Below, piece by piece: positions 1 to 13,000 of a DNA stretch of 64,000 bases. The stretch is taken from assembly GCF_002001175.1 (NCBI RefSeq), contig NZ_MUNT01000006.1:186001-250000 (forward strand), in the 5' to 3' direction. Source of the DNA: Rhodanobacter sp. C03 (GTDB lineage Bacteria; Pseudomonadota; Gammaproteobacteria; Xanthomonadales; Rhodanobacteraceae). Under the pieces are notes generated by a model. That model was not told where the DNA came from, made no database searches, and saw only the letters and a program-made list of their open reading frames with translations. Position 1 is the first letter of the stretch, and each line of letters begins with the position of its first letter. Made by a program: the position numbers and the translations under genes.

Positions 1-589
1 CGGCGATCGCCATCAGCCGTCGGCGATAATGGTTGGACTCCTGCGCCTGCGCCAGCAGCCGGCGCAATTCGATCTGCGCCATGGCTTGTCGGGCGAGCGC
101 CCGCAGTGCTTCGATTTGTTCGGGACGAAGCTGGCGCGGTTGCCTGTCCAGCACGCAGACCGTGCCGAGCGGCAGGCCATCAGGCGTTCGCAGCGACGCG
201 CCGGCATAGAACCGCAGATGTGGGTCGCCGGTGACCAGCGGATTGTCAAGAAAGCGGGTGTCCTGCAGCGTGTCCGGGACCACGAATACGTCCGACTGCA
301 GGATCGCGTGGGCGCAGATGGAACTGCCGATCGGTGTCTCGCTGGCACCCAGGCCCAGTTCACTCTTGAACCACTGGCGATTGCGGTCGACCAGGCTGAT
401 CAGCGCGATCGGCGCTTCGCAGATCAAGGCGGCGAGTCGGGTGATGTCGTCGAATCCGGCTTCCGGTGGCGTATCCAGGATGCCGTATGCGTACAGCGCA
501 TCCAGCCGGAGTGTTTCGCTGGTGGGTTCTGTAGAGCAGCTGATTCGTGCTGGCTCGGGCAGCGTGGACGGCATGATCTGGTTTGTCAT
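1..589 (-). CDS. GAF-domain sensor protein (partial, C-terminus off the left edge)
   Basis: The minus strand stays open from an ATG at 587-589 to the left edge, giving 196 visible residues. After about 25 residues of linker the sequence reads LDALYAYGILDTPPEAGFDD, then a complete GAF-like domain (about residues 30-170). It contains the SICAHAIL and FYAGASLRTPDGLPLGTVCV segments typical of GAF domains at the N-terminus of sensor kinases and diguanylate cyclases. A helical stretch follows (RPEQIEALRALARQAMAQIE), as in linkers to a signalling output. The output domain lies outside the window, so kinase, GGDEF or EAL cannot be decided. No strong ribosome binding site precedes the ATG; a second in-frame ATG lies at 572-574. 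It is divergent from ispG. GAF assignment is firm; the function is only that of a cytoplasmic sensor. Confidence 0.8.
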   Translation of the reverse strand, partial: MTNQIMPSTLPEPARISCSTEPTSETLRLDALYAYGILDTPPEAGFDDITRLAALICEAPIALISLVDRNRQWFKSELGLGASETPIGSSICAHAILQSDVFVVPDTLQDTRFLDNPLVTGDPHLRFYAGASLRTPDGLPLGTVCVLDRQPRQLRPEQIEALRALARQAMAQIELRRLLAQAQESNHYRRRLMAIA

Positions 590-774
590 CGGAGCTGGGA
601 GCCTGAAGCGCAGGAAAGTGAGGTTCGATACCGGACAGCATAGGTTAGTGCGGCAATCCCTGCGCGTTCCTGATGACGGCAGCCGGCACGGCCTGTCTCG
701 GTAGGCAAACAGCATCGGGTATCCTTTACGCAACGCCGCGCCAAGTTGTGATCGGCACTTTTCGACTATTCATC

Positions 775-2034
<1,260 letters not shown>

Positions 2035-2036
2035 TC

Positions 2037-2786
2037 TCAGTCTGTCGTCTGGCGTGCTGATTCCGCTGAACACGGCTGCAGCAGTCGGTGCGTGTAATCG
2101 GCCCAGCTACTTACGTGGCCAGGCAGGCGAACGAGCTGTTCGACCTGCTGCAGGTATTGTTCGCGGGTTATCTCGAGCGCACCCAGCCCTAGCGTATGCG
2201 GATTGCTCACCTGGGCATCGATCAGTGGAAATTCCAGCTCGCGCAGCAGCTGGGCCAGCGCGACCAAAGCAAGCTTCGAACCGCCGCTCTCGGTGCTGAA
2301 CATCGACTCGCCGCAGAACAATCGACCGATCGCGATGCCATAGACGCCGCCGACCAATCGCGTGTCGTCCCATACTTCCACGCTGTGCGCATGACCCTGC
2401 CGATGCAGTTGCGCATAGGCATCGATCATCGCCGGCACCAGCCAGGTGCCTGATTCCCTTGCACGCGGTGCGGCGCAGGCGCGGATCACCTGGTCGAACG
2501 CGTGATCGACGCTAAGTCGCCAGTGCTTGTCGGCGAGTTGTCGGCGCAGGCTGCGATTGAGTTTCAGGCTCTCCGTGCGAAACACACAGCGCGGATCCGG
2601 CGACCACCACAGGATCGGTTCGCCCTTGCCGAACCAGGGAAAGATGCCGAGACGGTAGGCCGCCAGCAATCGTTCCGGCGACAGGTCGCCGCCGAACGCG
2701 AGCAGGCCGTTCGGCTCGGCCAGTGCATGGCGCGGGTCGGGGAAGTGATCCCATGCCTCGGGATCGAGCAGCGGCAGGTGGTTCAT
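2037..2786 (-). CDS. aat: Leucyl/phenylalanyl-tRNA--protein transferase
   Basis: Aat transfers Leu or Phe from aminoacyl-tRNA to N-terminal Arg or Lys of proteins. This makes N-degrons for ClpS/ClpAP in the cytoplasm. The 249-residue protein has the family signature throughout: PNGLLAFGGDLSPERLLAAY, GIFPWF, ILWWSPDPR, RESGTWLVPAMIDAY, GHAHSVEVW and GVYGIAIGRLFCGESMFS. The length is normal (E. coli 234). The ATG at 2784-2786 overlaps the TGA of the upstream FemAB-like gene (ATGA), so the two are translationally coupled. In E. coli aat is also close to trxB and ftsK, which supports the assignment by synteny. Confidence 0.96.
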   Translation of the reverse strand: MNHLPLLDPEAWDHFPDPRHALAEPNGLLAFGGDLSPERLLAAYRLGIFPWFGKGEPILWWSPDPRCVFRTESLKLNRSLRRQLADKHWRLSVDHAFDQVIRACAAPRARESGTWLVPAMIDAYAQLHRQGHAHSVEVWDDTRLVGGVYGIAIGRLFCGESMFSTESGGSKLALVALAQLLRELEFPLIDAQVSNPHTLGLGALEITREQYLQQVEQLVRLPGHVSSWADYTHRLLQPCSAESARQTTD

Positions 2787-3943
2787 CGTTTGGCAGTGCT
2801 GTGATCGGCGCGGCTGTGATCTGCGTAGGGACTGTGGCTTTGCAACTCGATGGCATAAGCGTCGACCGCTTGCGCCTCGTGTGCAAGCGCCGCGGCCACG
2901 GCGGCGCGAAAATCCGGATTCACCAGGTAATGCCTTGAATAGGTGCGGACAGGCAGGAAGCCGCGCGCCAGTTTGTGCTCGCCCTGCGCGCCCGGCTCGA
3001 AGCGGGTGAGTTGGTGGGCGATCGCGTACTCGATGCCGCGGTAGTAGCACAGCTCGAAATGCAGTCCGGGTACGTCCACCGAGGCGCCCCAGTAGCGGCC
3101 ATACAGCACGCCACCGCCCTGCACGAACAACGCCATCGCAACGATGCTTTCCCCGTGCCGTGCCAGCGCCAGTTGCACCGTCTGGCCCAGTCCGCCCAGG
3201 CGCTGAAAGAATGCCGCGGTCAAGGCGGCATGGTTGCCCTTGGCGTCGAACGTGGCTTCGTACAGCGCGTGCACCTGCCGCCATTCGTCGTGGCTGAGCG
3301 TATCGCCGCTGCGCCATTCGATCGCCGCGCCGCTGGCTTCCACCTGGCTGCGTTCGCGCAGAATGTTCTTGCGCTTCTTGTGGTTGAGCGTGGCGAGAAA
3401 GGCAGGGAAGTGGCGGTAACCGTGGTTGTGCCAGTGGAATTGCACGTCCGAGCGAGTCAACCAGCCGCTGCCGAACGCATCGAGTTCGGCTTCCTGCAGA
3501 AAATTGGCGTGCACCGAGGACAGCCCGAGCCGCTCGGTCTCACGGCGCATCGCCTCGACCAGCGCGCGTTGCAGCTTTGGTGTCTCTTCGCCGTTGCCGG
3601 CCAGCAGGCGCGGACCCGGCACCGGCGAGTAGGGCACGGCGTTGAGCAGCTTCGGGTAGTACTCACCGCCAGCACGTTGCCATGCACTGGCCCAGCTGAA
3701 GTCGAACACGAATTCGCCGTGCGAATTGCCTTTCAGATACAGCGGTGCAGCGGCGAGCAGCCGGCCATCTTCATACAGACCCAGGTGATGGGCCTGCCAG
3801 CCCCAGTCGGGAAGAATGCAGCCGCTCTGTTCCAGCGCGGCGAGGAACGCGTGCGACACGAACGGGTTCGGGTCGGCGCGCAGCGCGTCCCATGCGTCTG
3901 CCGGCAGCTGATCGATCGCCGGGTGGAAGCGTGCCTCGATCAA
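2783..3943 (-). CDS. FemAB-like / GNAT-fold acyltransferase family protein
   Basis: The protein belongs to the FemAB-like (PF04339) proteins of GNAT-like fold. These are often labelled peptidoglycan biosynthesis/recognition proteins; the true substrate is unknown. Landmarks are PFVSHAFLAALE near the N-terminus, SVHANFLQEAE, QFHWHNHGYRHFPAFLATLN, HKKRKNILRER and, in the C-terminal half, LHFELCYYRGIEYAI and ARGFLPVRTYSRHYL. The start is uncertain. The TTG at 3943 gives 386 residues beginning IEARFHPAIDQLPADAW. An ATG at 4024 would add 27 residues that overlap the trxB stop and do not look like family sequence. The stop codon overlaps the aat start (ATGA). It lies just downstream of trxB on the same strand, so trxB, this gene and aat probably form one transcript. 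Confidence 0.8.
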   Translation of the reverse strand: MIEARFHPAIDQLPADAWDALRADPNPFVSHAFLAALEQSGCILPDWGWQAHHLGLYEDGRLLAAAPLYLKGNSHGEFVFDFSWASAWQRAGGEYYPKLLNAVPYSPVPGPRLLAGNGEETPKLQRALVEAMRRETERLGLSSVHANFLQEAELDAFGSGWLTRSDVQFHWHNHGYRHFPAFLATLNHKKRKNILRERSQVEASGAAIEWRSGDTLSHDEWRQVHALYEATFDAKGNHAALTAAFFQRLGGLGQTVQLALARHGESIVAMALFVQGGGVLYGRYWGASVDVPGLHFELCYYRGIEYAIAHQLTRFEPGAQGEHKLARGFLPVRTYSRHYLVNPDFRAAVAAALAHEAQAVDAYAIELQSHSPYADHSRADHSTAKR

Positions 3944-3983
3944 GACACGCTTGCGCTGATGGCCGCATTGCCGTGCAGGTGCA

Positions 3984-5164
<1,181 letters not shown>

Positions 5165-6229
5165 ATGCGTATCGGTATCCCCTCCGAAACCAAGACCCTT
5201 GAGGGTCGCGTTGCCCTTGTTCCCGCCGCCGCCGCCGACCTGGTGCGTCGTGGCCACGAAGTGTTCCTGCAGTCCGGTGCTGGCCTGAAGAGCGGCTTCT
5301 CCGACGAGGTCTACATCAAGCAGGGCATCAAGATCGTGCCGGACGCGGCCGCGCTGTACGAGGCCGGCGAGCTGATCGTGAAGGTGAAGGAGCCGGTCGC
5401 GGGCGACCTGGCGCTGTTGAAGAAGCACCACCTGCTGTTTTGCTACCTGCACCTGGCCGCCGAGCCGGCGCTGACCAAGAGCCTGCTCGACATCGGCCTG
5501 ACCGGCATCGCGTTCGAGTCGGTGGATGAGAACGGTGTGCTGCCGCTGCTGCTGCCGATGTCGGTGATCGCCGGCCGTATCGCCACCCAGATCGGCACGA
5601 CCCTGCTGCATCGTCCGCAGGGCGGCAAGGGCAAATTGCTGGGCGGCATGGCTTCCACCCCACGCGGCAAGGTCGTCGTGCTGGGTGCTGGCGCTGCCGG
5701 TGGCAATGCCGCTGCACTGGCTGCGGCGGCCGGTGCCAACGTGGTGGTGTTCGACAAGCGCCAGGACCGCCTCGCCGAGATGATGGCGATGGGCCCGAAC
5801 GTCACCGCGCTGTATGCCTACGAGTCCTCGGTCGCCGAGGAAGTGCGTGATGCCGACATCGTCGTCGGTGCCGTACTGATCCCCAGCGCCAAGGCGCCGC
5901 GTGTGGTCACCGAGGCCATGGTCAAGACGATGGAGCCGGGCTCGGTGCTGGTCGACATCTCGATCGATCAGGGCGGCTGCTTCGAGACCTCCAAGCCGAC
6001 CACTTGGAAGGAACCGACCTATGACGTGCACGGCGTGACGCACTTCTGCGTGACCAACATGCCGGGCGCGGTGCCGCAGACCTCGTCGGTGGCGATCTCC
6101 GCCGCGATCCTGCCGTACGTGCAGCGTCTGGCCGGTGGCAACGAGTGGCGCGAGTTTGCTCCGCTCGCCGGCGGCATCAATGTCGACGGCGGCAAGCTGG
6201 TACATCCGGCATTGCAAGGTATGCTCTGA
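5165..6229 (+). CDS. ald: Alanine dehydrogenase
   Basis: Ald reversibly deaminates L-alanine to pyruvate and ammonium with NAD in the cytoplasm. The 354-residue protein has the N-terminal catalytic domain: [20 protein letters not shown] with the substrate-binding Arg and Lys region, [10 protein letters not shown], and the active-site segment [13 protein letters not shown]. The Rossmann signature [13 protein letters not shown] follows. The C-terminal part has [13 protein letters not shown] and [15 protein letters not shown], which are diagnostic of Ald rather than PntA. The start at 5165 begins directly with the conserved MRIGIP; an upstream ATG at 5120 would add 15 unsupported residues. It sits between trxB and ftsK, where E. 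coli has lrp. Confidence 0.97.
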   Translation: MRIGIPSETKTLEGRVALVPAAAADLVRRGHEVFLQSGAGLKSGFSDEVYIKQGIKIVPDAAALYEAGELIVKVKEPVAGDLALLKKHHLLFCYLHLAAEPALTKSLLDIGLTGIAFESVDENGVLPLLLPMSVIAGRIATQIGTTLLHRPQGGKGKLLGGMASTPRGKVVVLGAGAAGGNAAALAAAAGANVVVFDKRQDRLAEMMAMGPNVTALYAYESSVAEEVRDADIVVGAVLIPSAKAPRVVTEAMVKTMEPGSVLVDISIDQGGCFETSKPTTWKEPTYDVHGVTHFCVTNMPGAVPQTSSVAISAAILPYVQRLAGGNEWREFAPLAGGINVDGGKLVHPALQGML

Positions 6230-6258
6230 CCCTGACTGGCAAAAGGAAGCCTTCCAAG

Positions 6259-8583
6259 GTGGCGCGAAGCGCGAACGTCAAACAACAACCGAAGGAAGGC
6301 CTCAGCGAGGAGCTGAAGCGCCGGCTGCGTGAAGCCGGCGCTCTGCTGCTGATGCCGCTGGCGCTGTACCTGCTGATCTGCCTGCTCACTTACGACGCGC
6401 GTGATCCCAGCTGGACCAATGCCAACCAGATCAACCTGGTGCAGAATTTCGGCGGCACGTTCGGTGCGCATCTCGCCGATTTGTTGCGCTGGATCTTCGG
6501 CTACGTGGCGTATTGTTTTCCGCTGCTGCTACTGCTGCTGGGCGTGCAGGTGCTGCGTCAGCATGGCGAGCGCACCGCGCACGCATGGGAACCCTCGCTG
6601 CGGCTGATCGGTTCGGTGTTTTTCTTTGTCACCGGACCCGCGCTGCTGTATCTCGATTTCGGGGATGACCCGGTACCGCCGCAAGGTGCCGGCGGCATCA
6701 TCGGCCTGTGGGTCGGACGCCCGCTTGCGCAGGCGCTGGACAAGGGCGCGCCGCTACTCCTGCTGGCGCTGTTCCTGGTCGCGGTGACCCTGGCCACTGG
6801 GCTGTCGTGGTTCAAGGTGATGGACTGGATCGGGCAGGGCGTGCTGAAACTGGTCGACTGGCTCAAGGGCAAGTTGCGCGAGGCGCCGCAGGCGCTGGCC
6901 GCACGGCAGGCGCGTACCGAACGCGAGGTGGTCAAGAAGGCCGACGCGGTGAAGCAGGCCAAGCGCGAACCGGTACGGATCGAGGCGCCTCCCGCGCCGG
7001 TGGCGAAAAGCGAGCGAGCCAAGCTCGAGACGCAGATTCCGTTGTTCGTCGGCGCCGCCACGCCGGGTGAGCTGCCGCCGTTGTCGCTGCTGGACGAGGC
7101 GCCGCCGCAGGGGCCGGGTTATTCCGAGGAAACCCTCGAAGTGCTCTCGCGCCAGGTCGAGTTCAAGCTGAAGGATTTCAAGATCGACGCCAAGGTGGTC
7201 GGCGCGTATCCGGGCCCGGTGATCACCCGTTTCGAGATGGAACCGGCCGCCGGCGTGCGCGGTTCGCAGGTGTCTAGCCTGGACAAGGACATCGCGCGCG
7301 GCCTGTCCGTGGTCAGCGTGCGCGTGGTCGACGTGATTCCGGGCAAGAACGTGATCGGCCTGGAAATCCCCAATACCAAGAAGCAGATCGTCTACCTGTC
7401 GGAGATCCTGCGTTCGGACAAATACGACCAGCTGAAGTCGCCGCTGGCGCTGGCGCTGGGCAAGGACATCGGCGGCAAGCCGGTGGTGGTCGACCTGGCC
7501 AAGATGCCGCATCTGCTGGTCGCCGGCACGACGGGCTCCGGCAAGTCGGTGGCGGTCAACGCAATGGTGCTTTCGCTGCTGTACAAGGCCAGCGCGAAAG
7601 ACGTGCGGATGATCATGATCGACCCGAAGATGCTGGAGCTCTCGGTCTATGAGGGCATCCCGCACCTGTTGGCGCCGGTGGTCACCGACATGAAGGAAGC
7701 GGCCAACGCCTTGCGCTGGTGCGTGGCCGAAATGGAGCGCCGCTACAAGTTGATGGCTGCGGTCGGCGTGCGCAATCTCGGCGGCTTCAACAAGAAAGTG
7801 AAGGACGCGGAGAACGCTGGCCAGCCACTGCTCGATCCGCTGTTCCGGCCGAATCCGGACATGCCGAATCTCGCCGCGGAACCACTGGAACCGCTGCCCT
7901 ACATCGTGATCATCATCGACGAGTTCGCCGACATGATGATGATCGTCGGCAAGAAGGTCGAGGAGCTGATTGCCCGCCTCGCGCAGAAGGCGCGTGCCGC
8001 CGGCGTGCATCTGATCCTGGCCACCCAGCGCCCGTCGGTGGACGTGATCACCGGCCTGATCAAGGCGAACATCCCGACCCGCATCGCGTTCCAGGTCTCC
8101 AGCAAGATCGACTCGCGCACGATCCTCGATCAATCCGGCGCCGAGGCGCTGCTCGGTCACGGCGACATGCTCTACCTGCCGCCCGGTACCGCCACGCCGG
8201 AACGTGTGCATGGCGCCTTCGTCGACGATCATGAGGTACATCACGTGGTCGCCTGGCTGAAATCGCAGGGTGCGCCGCAATACATCGAAGGCGTGCTGGA
8301 AGAGGCGCAACCGACCAGCGACGGCAAGTTCATCAACGACTCCGGCCTGCCGCAGGATGGCGAGGAAGGCGGTGGCGATGCCGATACCCAGCTGTACGAC
8401 AAGGCGGTGGCGATCGTCACGCAGACCCGACGCGCCTCGATCTCCGGCGTACAGCGACACCTGCGCATCGGCTACAACCGCGCGGCACGGCTGGTCGAAC
8501 AGATGGAGCAGGACGGCGTGGTCAGCGCCCCGCAGCACAACGGCAACCGCGAAGTGCTGGCGCCACCGCCGCCGCGGAATTAA
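6259..8583 (+). CDS. ftsK: DNA translocase FtsK
   Basis: FtsK is a septal, membrane-anchored dsDNA pump that clears chromosomes from the division site and activates XerCD at dif. The 774-residue protein has an N-terminal membrane module with about four helices within the first 190 residues. A short charged linker follows, then the motor: Walker A GTTGSGKS at residues 423-430 and Walker [11 protein letters not shown] with Asp554. The C-terminal winged-helix gamma domain (about 705-770, [25 protein letters not shown]) reads KOPS. The linker is much shorter than in E. coli (1329 aa), as in many bacteria. The GTG at 6259 is chosen because AAGGAAG lies just upstream. An in-frame ATG at 6145 overlaps ald. 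It follows ald by 29 bases. Confidence 0.96.
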   Translation: MARSANVKQQPKEGLSEELKRRLREAGALLLMPLALYLLICLLTYDARDPSWTNANQINLVQNFGGTFGAHLADLLRWIFGYVAYCFPLLLLLLGVQVLRQHGERTAHAWEPSLRLIGSVFFFVTGPALLYLDFGDDPVPPQGAGGIIGLWVGRPLAQALDKGAPLLLLALFLVAVTLATGLSWFKVMDWIGQGVLKLVDWLKGKLREAPQALAARQARTEREVVKKADAVKQAKREPVRIEAPPAPVAKSERAKLETQIPLFVGAATPGELPPLSLLDEAPPQGPGYSEETLEVLSRQVEFKLKDFKIDAKVVGAYPGPVITRFEMEPAAGVRGSQVSSLDKDIARGLSVVSVRVVDVIPGKNVIGLEIPNTKKQIVYLSEILRSDKYDQLKSPLALALGKDIGGKPVVVDLAKMPHLLVAGTTGSGKSVAVNAMVLSLLYKASAKDVRMIMIDPKMLELSVYEGIPHLLAPVVTDMKEAANALRWCVAEMERRYKLMAAVGVRNLGGFNKKVKDAENAGQPLLDPLFRPNPDMPNLAAEPLEPLPYIVIIIDEFADMMMIVGKKVEELIARLAQKARAAGVHLILATQRPSVDVITGLIKANIPTRIAFQVSSKIDSRTILDQSGAEALLGHGDMLYLPPGTATPERVHGAFVDDHEVHHVVAWLKSQGAPQYIEGVLEEAQPTSDGKFINDSGLPQDGEEGGGDADTQLYDKAVAIVTQTRRASISGVQRHLRIGYNRAARLVEQMEQDGVVSAPQHNGNREVLAPPPPRN

Positions 8584-8595
8584 AAGCCTGCTGTT

Positions 8596-8665
8596 GTAGG
8601 AGCGGCTTCAGCCGCGATGCTCTTCGCAAGGTGCGGGAAAGCATCGCGGCTGAAGCCGCTCCTAC
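8596..8665. repeat. SMAG-like REP dimer (25-bp perfect inverted repeat)
   Basis: Two perfect 25-base inverted arms (8596-8620 and 8641-8665) enclose a 20-base spacer between ftsK and lolA. Each arm begins with GTAG and carries GCGGCTTCAGCCGC, itself a palindrome, so each arm can fold alone or the two can pair. This is the layout of GTAG-headed REP elements described in Stenotrophomonas (SMAG) and found in related Xanthomonadales. These are mobilised by RAYT transposases. Located 12 bases after the ftsK stop, it may end or stabilise the ftsK transcript. No RAYT gene is in the window. Confidence 0.85.
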
Positions 8666-8726
8666 AGTCCGGTTAAGCCAGCACGATCCACACTTCACTG
8701 CCATCGACATGTTCCAAGGGAATCCG

Positions 8727-9389
8727 ATGAAACGCTTCATGCTTGCCATCACTGCCGTGCTGACGCTGTCATTGAGTGCCATGGCACAGGCCGCTGCCGG
8801 CCCGGCGCGCGCGCGGCTGGACGCCTTCGCCACCGGCCTGCATTCGCTCACCGGCCACTTCAGCCAGTCGCTGACCGACATCAACGGCCAGACCAACAAG
8901 ACCAGCGCCGGCACGCTGGCGCTGGAGGCACCGCGGCAGTTTCGCTGGGACACGCTGACGCCGTACAAGCAGACCATCGTTGCGGACGGCAGCCGGGTGT
9001 GGATGTACGACCCGGAGCTGGAGCAGGTCACCGTACGTATCCAGAGCAGCGAGGAATCGCACAGCCCGCTCACCGTGCTGACCGATCTCAAGCAGATGGA
9101 CAAGGACTTCAAGGTGGTCGAGCAGGGCGAGCATGACGGGCTGGTGTGGCTGCGGCTCACCTCCACCGCAAAGGATCCGCAGTTCGACCACGCCGACCTC
9201 GGCTTCGATGCGAACGGCCTGGCACGCATGACGTTCCGCGATCAGCTCGGCTCCACCACCGACATCCGTTTTTCCGGCTGGCAGCGCAATGCGGCGATTC
9301 CGCCGTCCGATTTCAACTTCGTGCCGCCGAAGGGTGCCGACGTGATCGGCGACGTGCCGGTGATCACCACCCAGCCGCTGAAAGACTGA
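8727..9389 (+). CDS. lolA: Outer-membrane lipoprotein carrier protein LolA
   Basis: LolA is the periplasmic chaperone that receives lipoproteins from LolCDE and hands them to LolB at the outer membrane. The 220-residue protein has a Sec signal peptide (MKRFMLAITAVLTLSLSAMAQA, cleavage near residue 22). The LolA fold follows: LTGHFSQSLTD, GTLALEAPRQFRWD, KQTIVADGSRVWMYDPELEQVTVR, FSGWQRNAAIPPSDFNFVPPKGADVI. The ATG at 8727 is preceded by AAGGGA. An upstream in-frame start at 8631 would begin inside the REP element and is rejected. Placement between ftsK and rarA agrees with conserved gammaproteobacterial order. Confidence 0.96.
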   Translation: MKRFMLAITAVLTLSLSAMAQAAAGPARARLDAFATGLHSLTGHFSQSLTDINGQTNKTSAGTLALEAPRQFRWDTLTPYKQTIVADGSRVWMYDPELEQVTVRIQSSEESHSPLTVLTDLKQMDKDFKVVEQGEHDGLVWLRLTSTAKDPQFDHADLGFDANGLARMTFRDQLGSTTDIRFSGWQRNAAIPPSDFNFVPPKGADVIGDVPVITTQPLKD

Positions 9390-9396
9390 TCCGCCG

Positions 9397-10089
9397 GTGC
9401 CTATCCTGCGCCAGTTGCCAGGATGGGCGTGGATCGGCGGCGGCGTATTGGCCTTCATCGCCGGCATCGTCAATGCCGCCGGCTACATGGGCTTCCGCCA
9501 TCAGTCCATCACCAACCTGACCGGTTCCACCAGTCTGCTTGGCATTTCGCTGGGCACGGCTGACGGTGGCGAGGCCGTGCATTGGGTACTCTCGATAGGT
9601 GCGTTTCTGGTTGGCGCCATCCTCAGTGGCTTGCTCGTGCAGCAGCGCACGCTGAAGCTCGGACGCCGCTACGGTGCGGCCCTGATGCTGGAGTCGCTGC
9701 TGCTGTTTGCCGCGGTACCGCTGCTTGATGCAGGCAATTCCATCGGCCTGTACCTGGCCTCGATGGGAGCCGGGCTGCAGAACGGCATGGTCAGTACCTA
9801 CAGCGGCATGGTGTTCCGCACCACCCATGTCTCCGGCATGTTCACCGACCTCGGCATCTACATCGGGCAGCGCTTGCGCGGGCTGGCGGTGGATACGCTG
9901 CGTGTGCGTGTCTGTGTCCTGGTGATCGGCACTTTCATGCTCGGAAGCGTCGCTGGCGCGCTGCTGTTCGGTGTGCTGCAGGAACGCACCTTGTTGATCC
10001 CGGCTGCGTTGACCGGCTTGTGCGGTCTGGCTTACGCCTTGTACTGCCAGTACACGATCAGCGCTGGAGCGCACACCGATACAGACTGA
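9397..10089 (+). CDS. YoaK/DUF1275 family integral membrane protein
   Basis: The 230-residue protein is hydrophobic with about six predicted membrane helices. It carries DUF1275 features: GGGVLAFIAGIVNAAGYMGF and SITNLTGSTSLLG at the N-terminus, and the conserved central GAGLQNGMVSTYSGMVFRTTHVSGMFTDLG. The molecular role of the family is not known; it is presumed a transporter or membrane scaffold. The start is a GTG 8 bases after the lolA stop, so it is probably co-transcribed with lolA. It is the first gene of the block that separates lolA from rarA here. Confidence 0.88.
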   Translation: MPILRQLPGWAWIGGGVLAFIAGIVNAAGYMGFRHQSITNLTGSTSLLGISLGTADGGEAVHWVLSIGAFLVGAILSGLLVQQRTLKLGRRYGAALMLESLLLFAAVPLLDAGNSIGLYLASMGAGLQNGMVSTYSGMVFRTTHVSGMFTDLGIYIGQRLRGLAVDTLRVRVCVLVIGTFMLGSVAGALLFGVLQERTLLIPAALTGLCGLAYALYCQYTISAGAHTDTD

Positions 10090-10098
10090 CCCGGCGCT

Positions 10099-13000
10099 TC
10101 AGGGCGCCATGACGCAGCGATTGCGGCCGTCGTGCTTGGCTTCATACAAGGCCTTGTCGGCGCGCGACAGCCATTGCTCGATGGATTCGCCAGGCCGCAG
10201 CGCGGCGACGCCGATGCTGACGGTAACCGCGATCGAGTGCCCGTCGTGCGCCACCACGGAAGTAGACAACTCCTTGCGGATGCGTTCGGCCGTGTCGAGC
10301 GCATCCGACAGGCTGGTATCGGGCAGGCACAGCACGAATTCCTCGCCGCCATAGCGTCCGACCAGGTCGCCCTGCCGGCAGTGCTGGCGGATCACCTCGA
10401 TCGCGCAGCGGATCACCGCATCGCCAGCCAGATGCCCATGGGTGTCGTTGATCCGCTTGAAGCGATCCAGGTCGAACAGCGCGATGCAGATGGAGCGATC
10501 CTTCGCCAGTTCGAATTCGCCGCCGGCCAGCTCAAGGAAGCGGCGGCGGTTGTAGACGCCGGTCAGTCCGTCGGTGCCGGCCAGCTCGTCGAGACGCTGG
10601 TTGGCCGCCAGCAGGTCGCGCGTGTGTTCATCGATCTGCCGCTGCAGTTGCACGGCCTGGCGCCTGAGATAGAGCGTGCGCAGATGAACCAGCAGGACAA
10701 CCAGCGCGATCAGCAACAGCAAGGCGACGAACCGGCTGAGCACGGTTTCGTACCAGCGGGGTTTGACCTTGATGCCGACACTGGTCTCGATGCTGTGTGG
10801 TTGCATGCCATGGGTTTCGGCGCGCAGCCGCAACCGGTAGTCGCCGTGGGGCAGGTTGGTATAGATGGCACTCGGCAGCGCGCCCCGGGGAATCTGGGTC
10901 CAGCCCTCGTCGAGACCTTCCATGCGATAGCTGTACGAGGTTTCCAGTGGCGTCTGGTAGTCGAGCAGGGCAAAGTCCACACGCAGGTTGCGGCTGCGCG
11001 AATCCAGGTTGATCGTCTGGCCGTCGTGCGGAAGCTCTCCGAACGGCACCTCGTCACCGTTGACGATGGCATGCGTGATCGCCAGCGGCGCGGCCGTGGC
11101 CGCCGGCGCCCGCCAGTCTGGCCGGATCACGGTCAGGCCGCCGAGGCCGCCGAACAGCAGTTCGCCACCCGGTGCGCGCGCGGCACCCACGTAGACGTAG
11201 CTGGGTATGCGCAACCCGTCGCGCGGACCGAGGTTGTGCACCGCCTGCGTGGCGTGGTCGATCATCGACACGCCATTGGAGGTGCTGATCCACAGGTTGC
11301 CGCGGTCGTCGTCCAGCACGCCACTGATCTTGTCGCTGGCCAGCCCCTGCGCGACGCCGATAGTACGGAAGCGGTAGGGCCCACCGGGCGAATAGTGGTC
11401 GATCAGACCCAGCCCGCCGAACGTGCTGACCCATAGCCGCTCCTGCGGATCGAGCGTGATCGAACTGATGTAGTTCTGCGGCAGGCTTGATGGCTCGTCG
11501 CCATGGTGGCCAAGGTTCTCGAAGCCGTTATTGTCCAGCGTGCTGTTGGCGATGCTGATGCCGCGCGTGGTGCCATACCACCAGCTGTCGCCTACGCGGG
11601 CAATCTGTCGCACGGTGTTGCTGGCCAGGCTGCTCGAATCGCCTGGATCATGCTCGACATGATCGAGTGTGCCGCTCCGCGTGTCGTAGCGATACAGGCC
11701 GTCATAGGTGCCGATGAGGATGCGCGAGCCATCCCGCTGCAGGCTCAGTACCGGCTTGTTCTCCAGTGCCTGCAGTATCGAAGGCTGGATTGCCAGCGTA
11801 TCGGGATCGATCCGGGCCAGCCCCTGCGTGCCAACCAGGATCGAACCATCCGCTGCTTCGACGAAGGTCTGTACATCGCGATGGAGCTGGTTGCCGCCCA
11901 GCTGCAGGTGGGTCATGCGGCCGAGCTTGAGGTCGATCATGTCGATCCGGCCGGAGCCCAGGCCTAGCCAGATGCGGCCACGCGTATCGACGTAGATGCC
12001 ACGCACACTGGTGTCGCTCAGTGCGTTCTGCTCCAGTGGTGAGGGCAGCAGCGAGAAGGCCGCGCGGGCGTTGGGATCGGTGCGCGCGAGGCCGAGGTCG
12101 GTGGCGACCCAGATATTGCCCGAACGATCCTGCAGCAATCCCCGCACCGAGTCACCCGGCAGTGATGAGGCGATGGCGGCATCGTGCTTGATCTGGCGCA
12201 GCTGGGTATCGCCGGCGGTATACGCAAGCACACCGCTGCCGTCGGTGGCGATCCACATCGTGTTGGGGGTGATCTCCAACAGGTCGCGCACCGTCGATTG
12301 CTGGGCGCCATCGCGGTAGCCACTGAATCCCGGTACTGGATGCCACTGGCCGTCCGTATCCAGATAGACCGCACCGGCCTGTCCGCTGCCCACCCACAAC
12401 CGTCCTTTGCTGTCCTCGTGCAGGGCCCAGATCTGGTTGGTCAGCACGGTGGCCACGGTGCCGGCTGGAGGCTCAGGCCGCTCGAACGCTGTCGAGCCGG
12501 CGCGGCGCACGAACAAACCCTTGTCGTTGCCCAGCCACACGTTGCCGGCGCGATCCTGCAGTACGCTGAAATTGCGTGGCGCCGCGTCCGCGCCGGTGTG
12601 CAGCTGGGTGATCGTGTTCGTGCGCGGGTCGAGGTGGTCCAGCCCCGCATCGGTGGCAATCCAGACCCCACCGGCATGATCGTCGGCGAGATCGTAGATC
12701 TTGCGGTCCGAAGTGCCGTTGGCGCCGATCGGGTAGGTGAGGAAACGATTGGTGGCCGGATCGAGGCGAACCAGTCCGCCAGCGTTGGTCCCGATCAGCA
12801 GCCCGCCATCGGGCAACGCGAGCAGGCAACGTACATAGGCGTCGGGCAGTCCCGGGGTGCTGCCGTTGCGGGTGTCGAACACCTGCGTGCGATAGCCGTC
12901 ATAGCGGGCCAGGCCCACCATGGTGCCGACCCAGACCAGGCCACGCTGATCCTGTGCGATCGAGGTGATGATCGACTGCGGCACCCCTTCGCTGCTGCCG

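Noticed and set aside
6754-8538. A 594-codon open frame antisense to ftsK
   Set aside because: Entirely inside a certain gene, with composition typical of antisense frames in GC-rich DNA.
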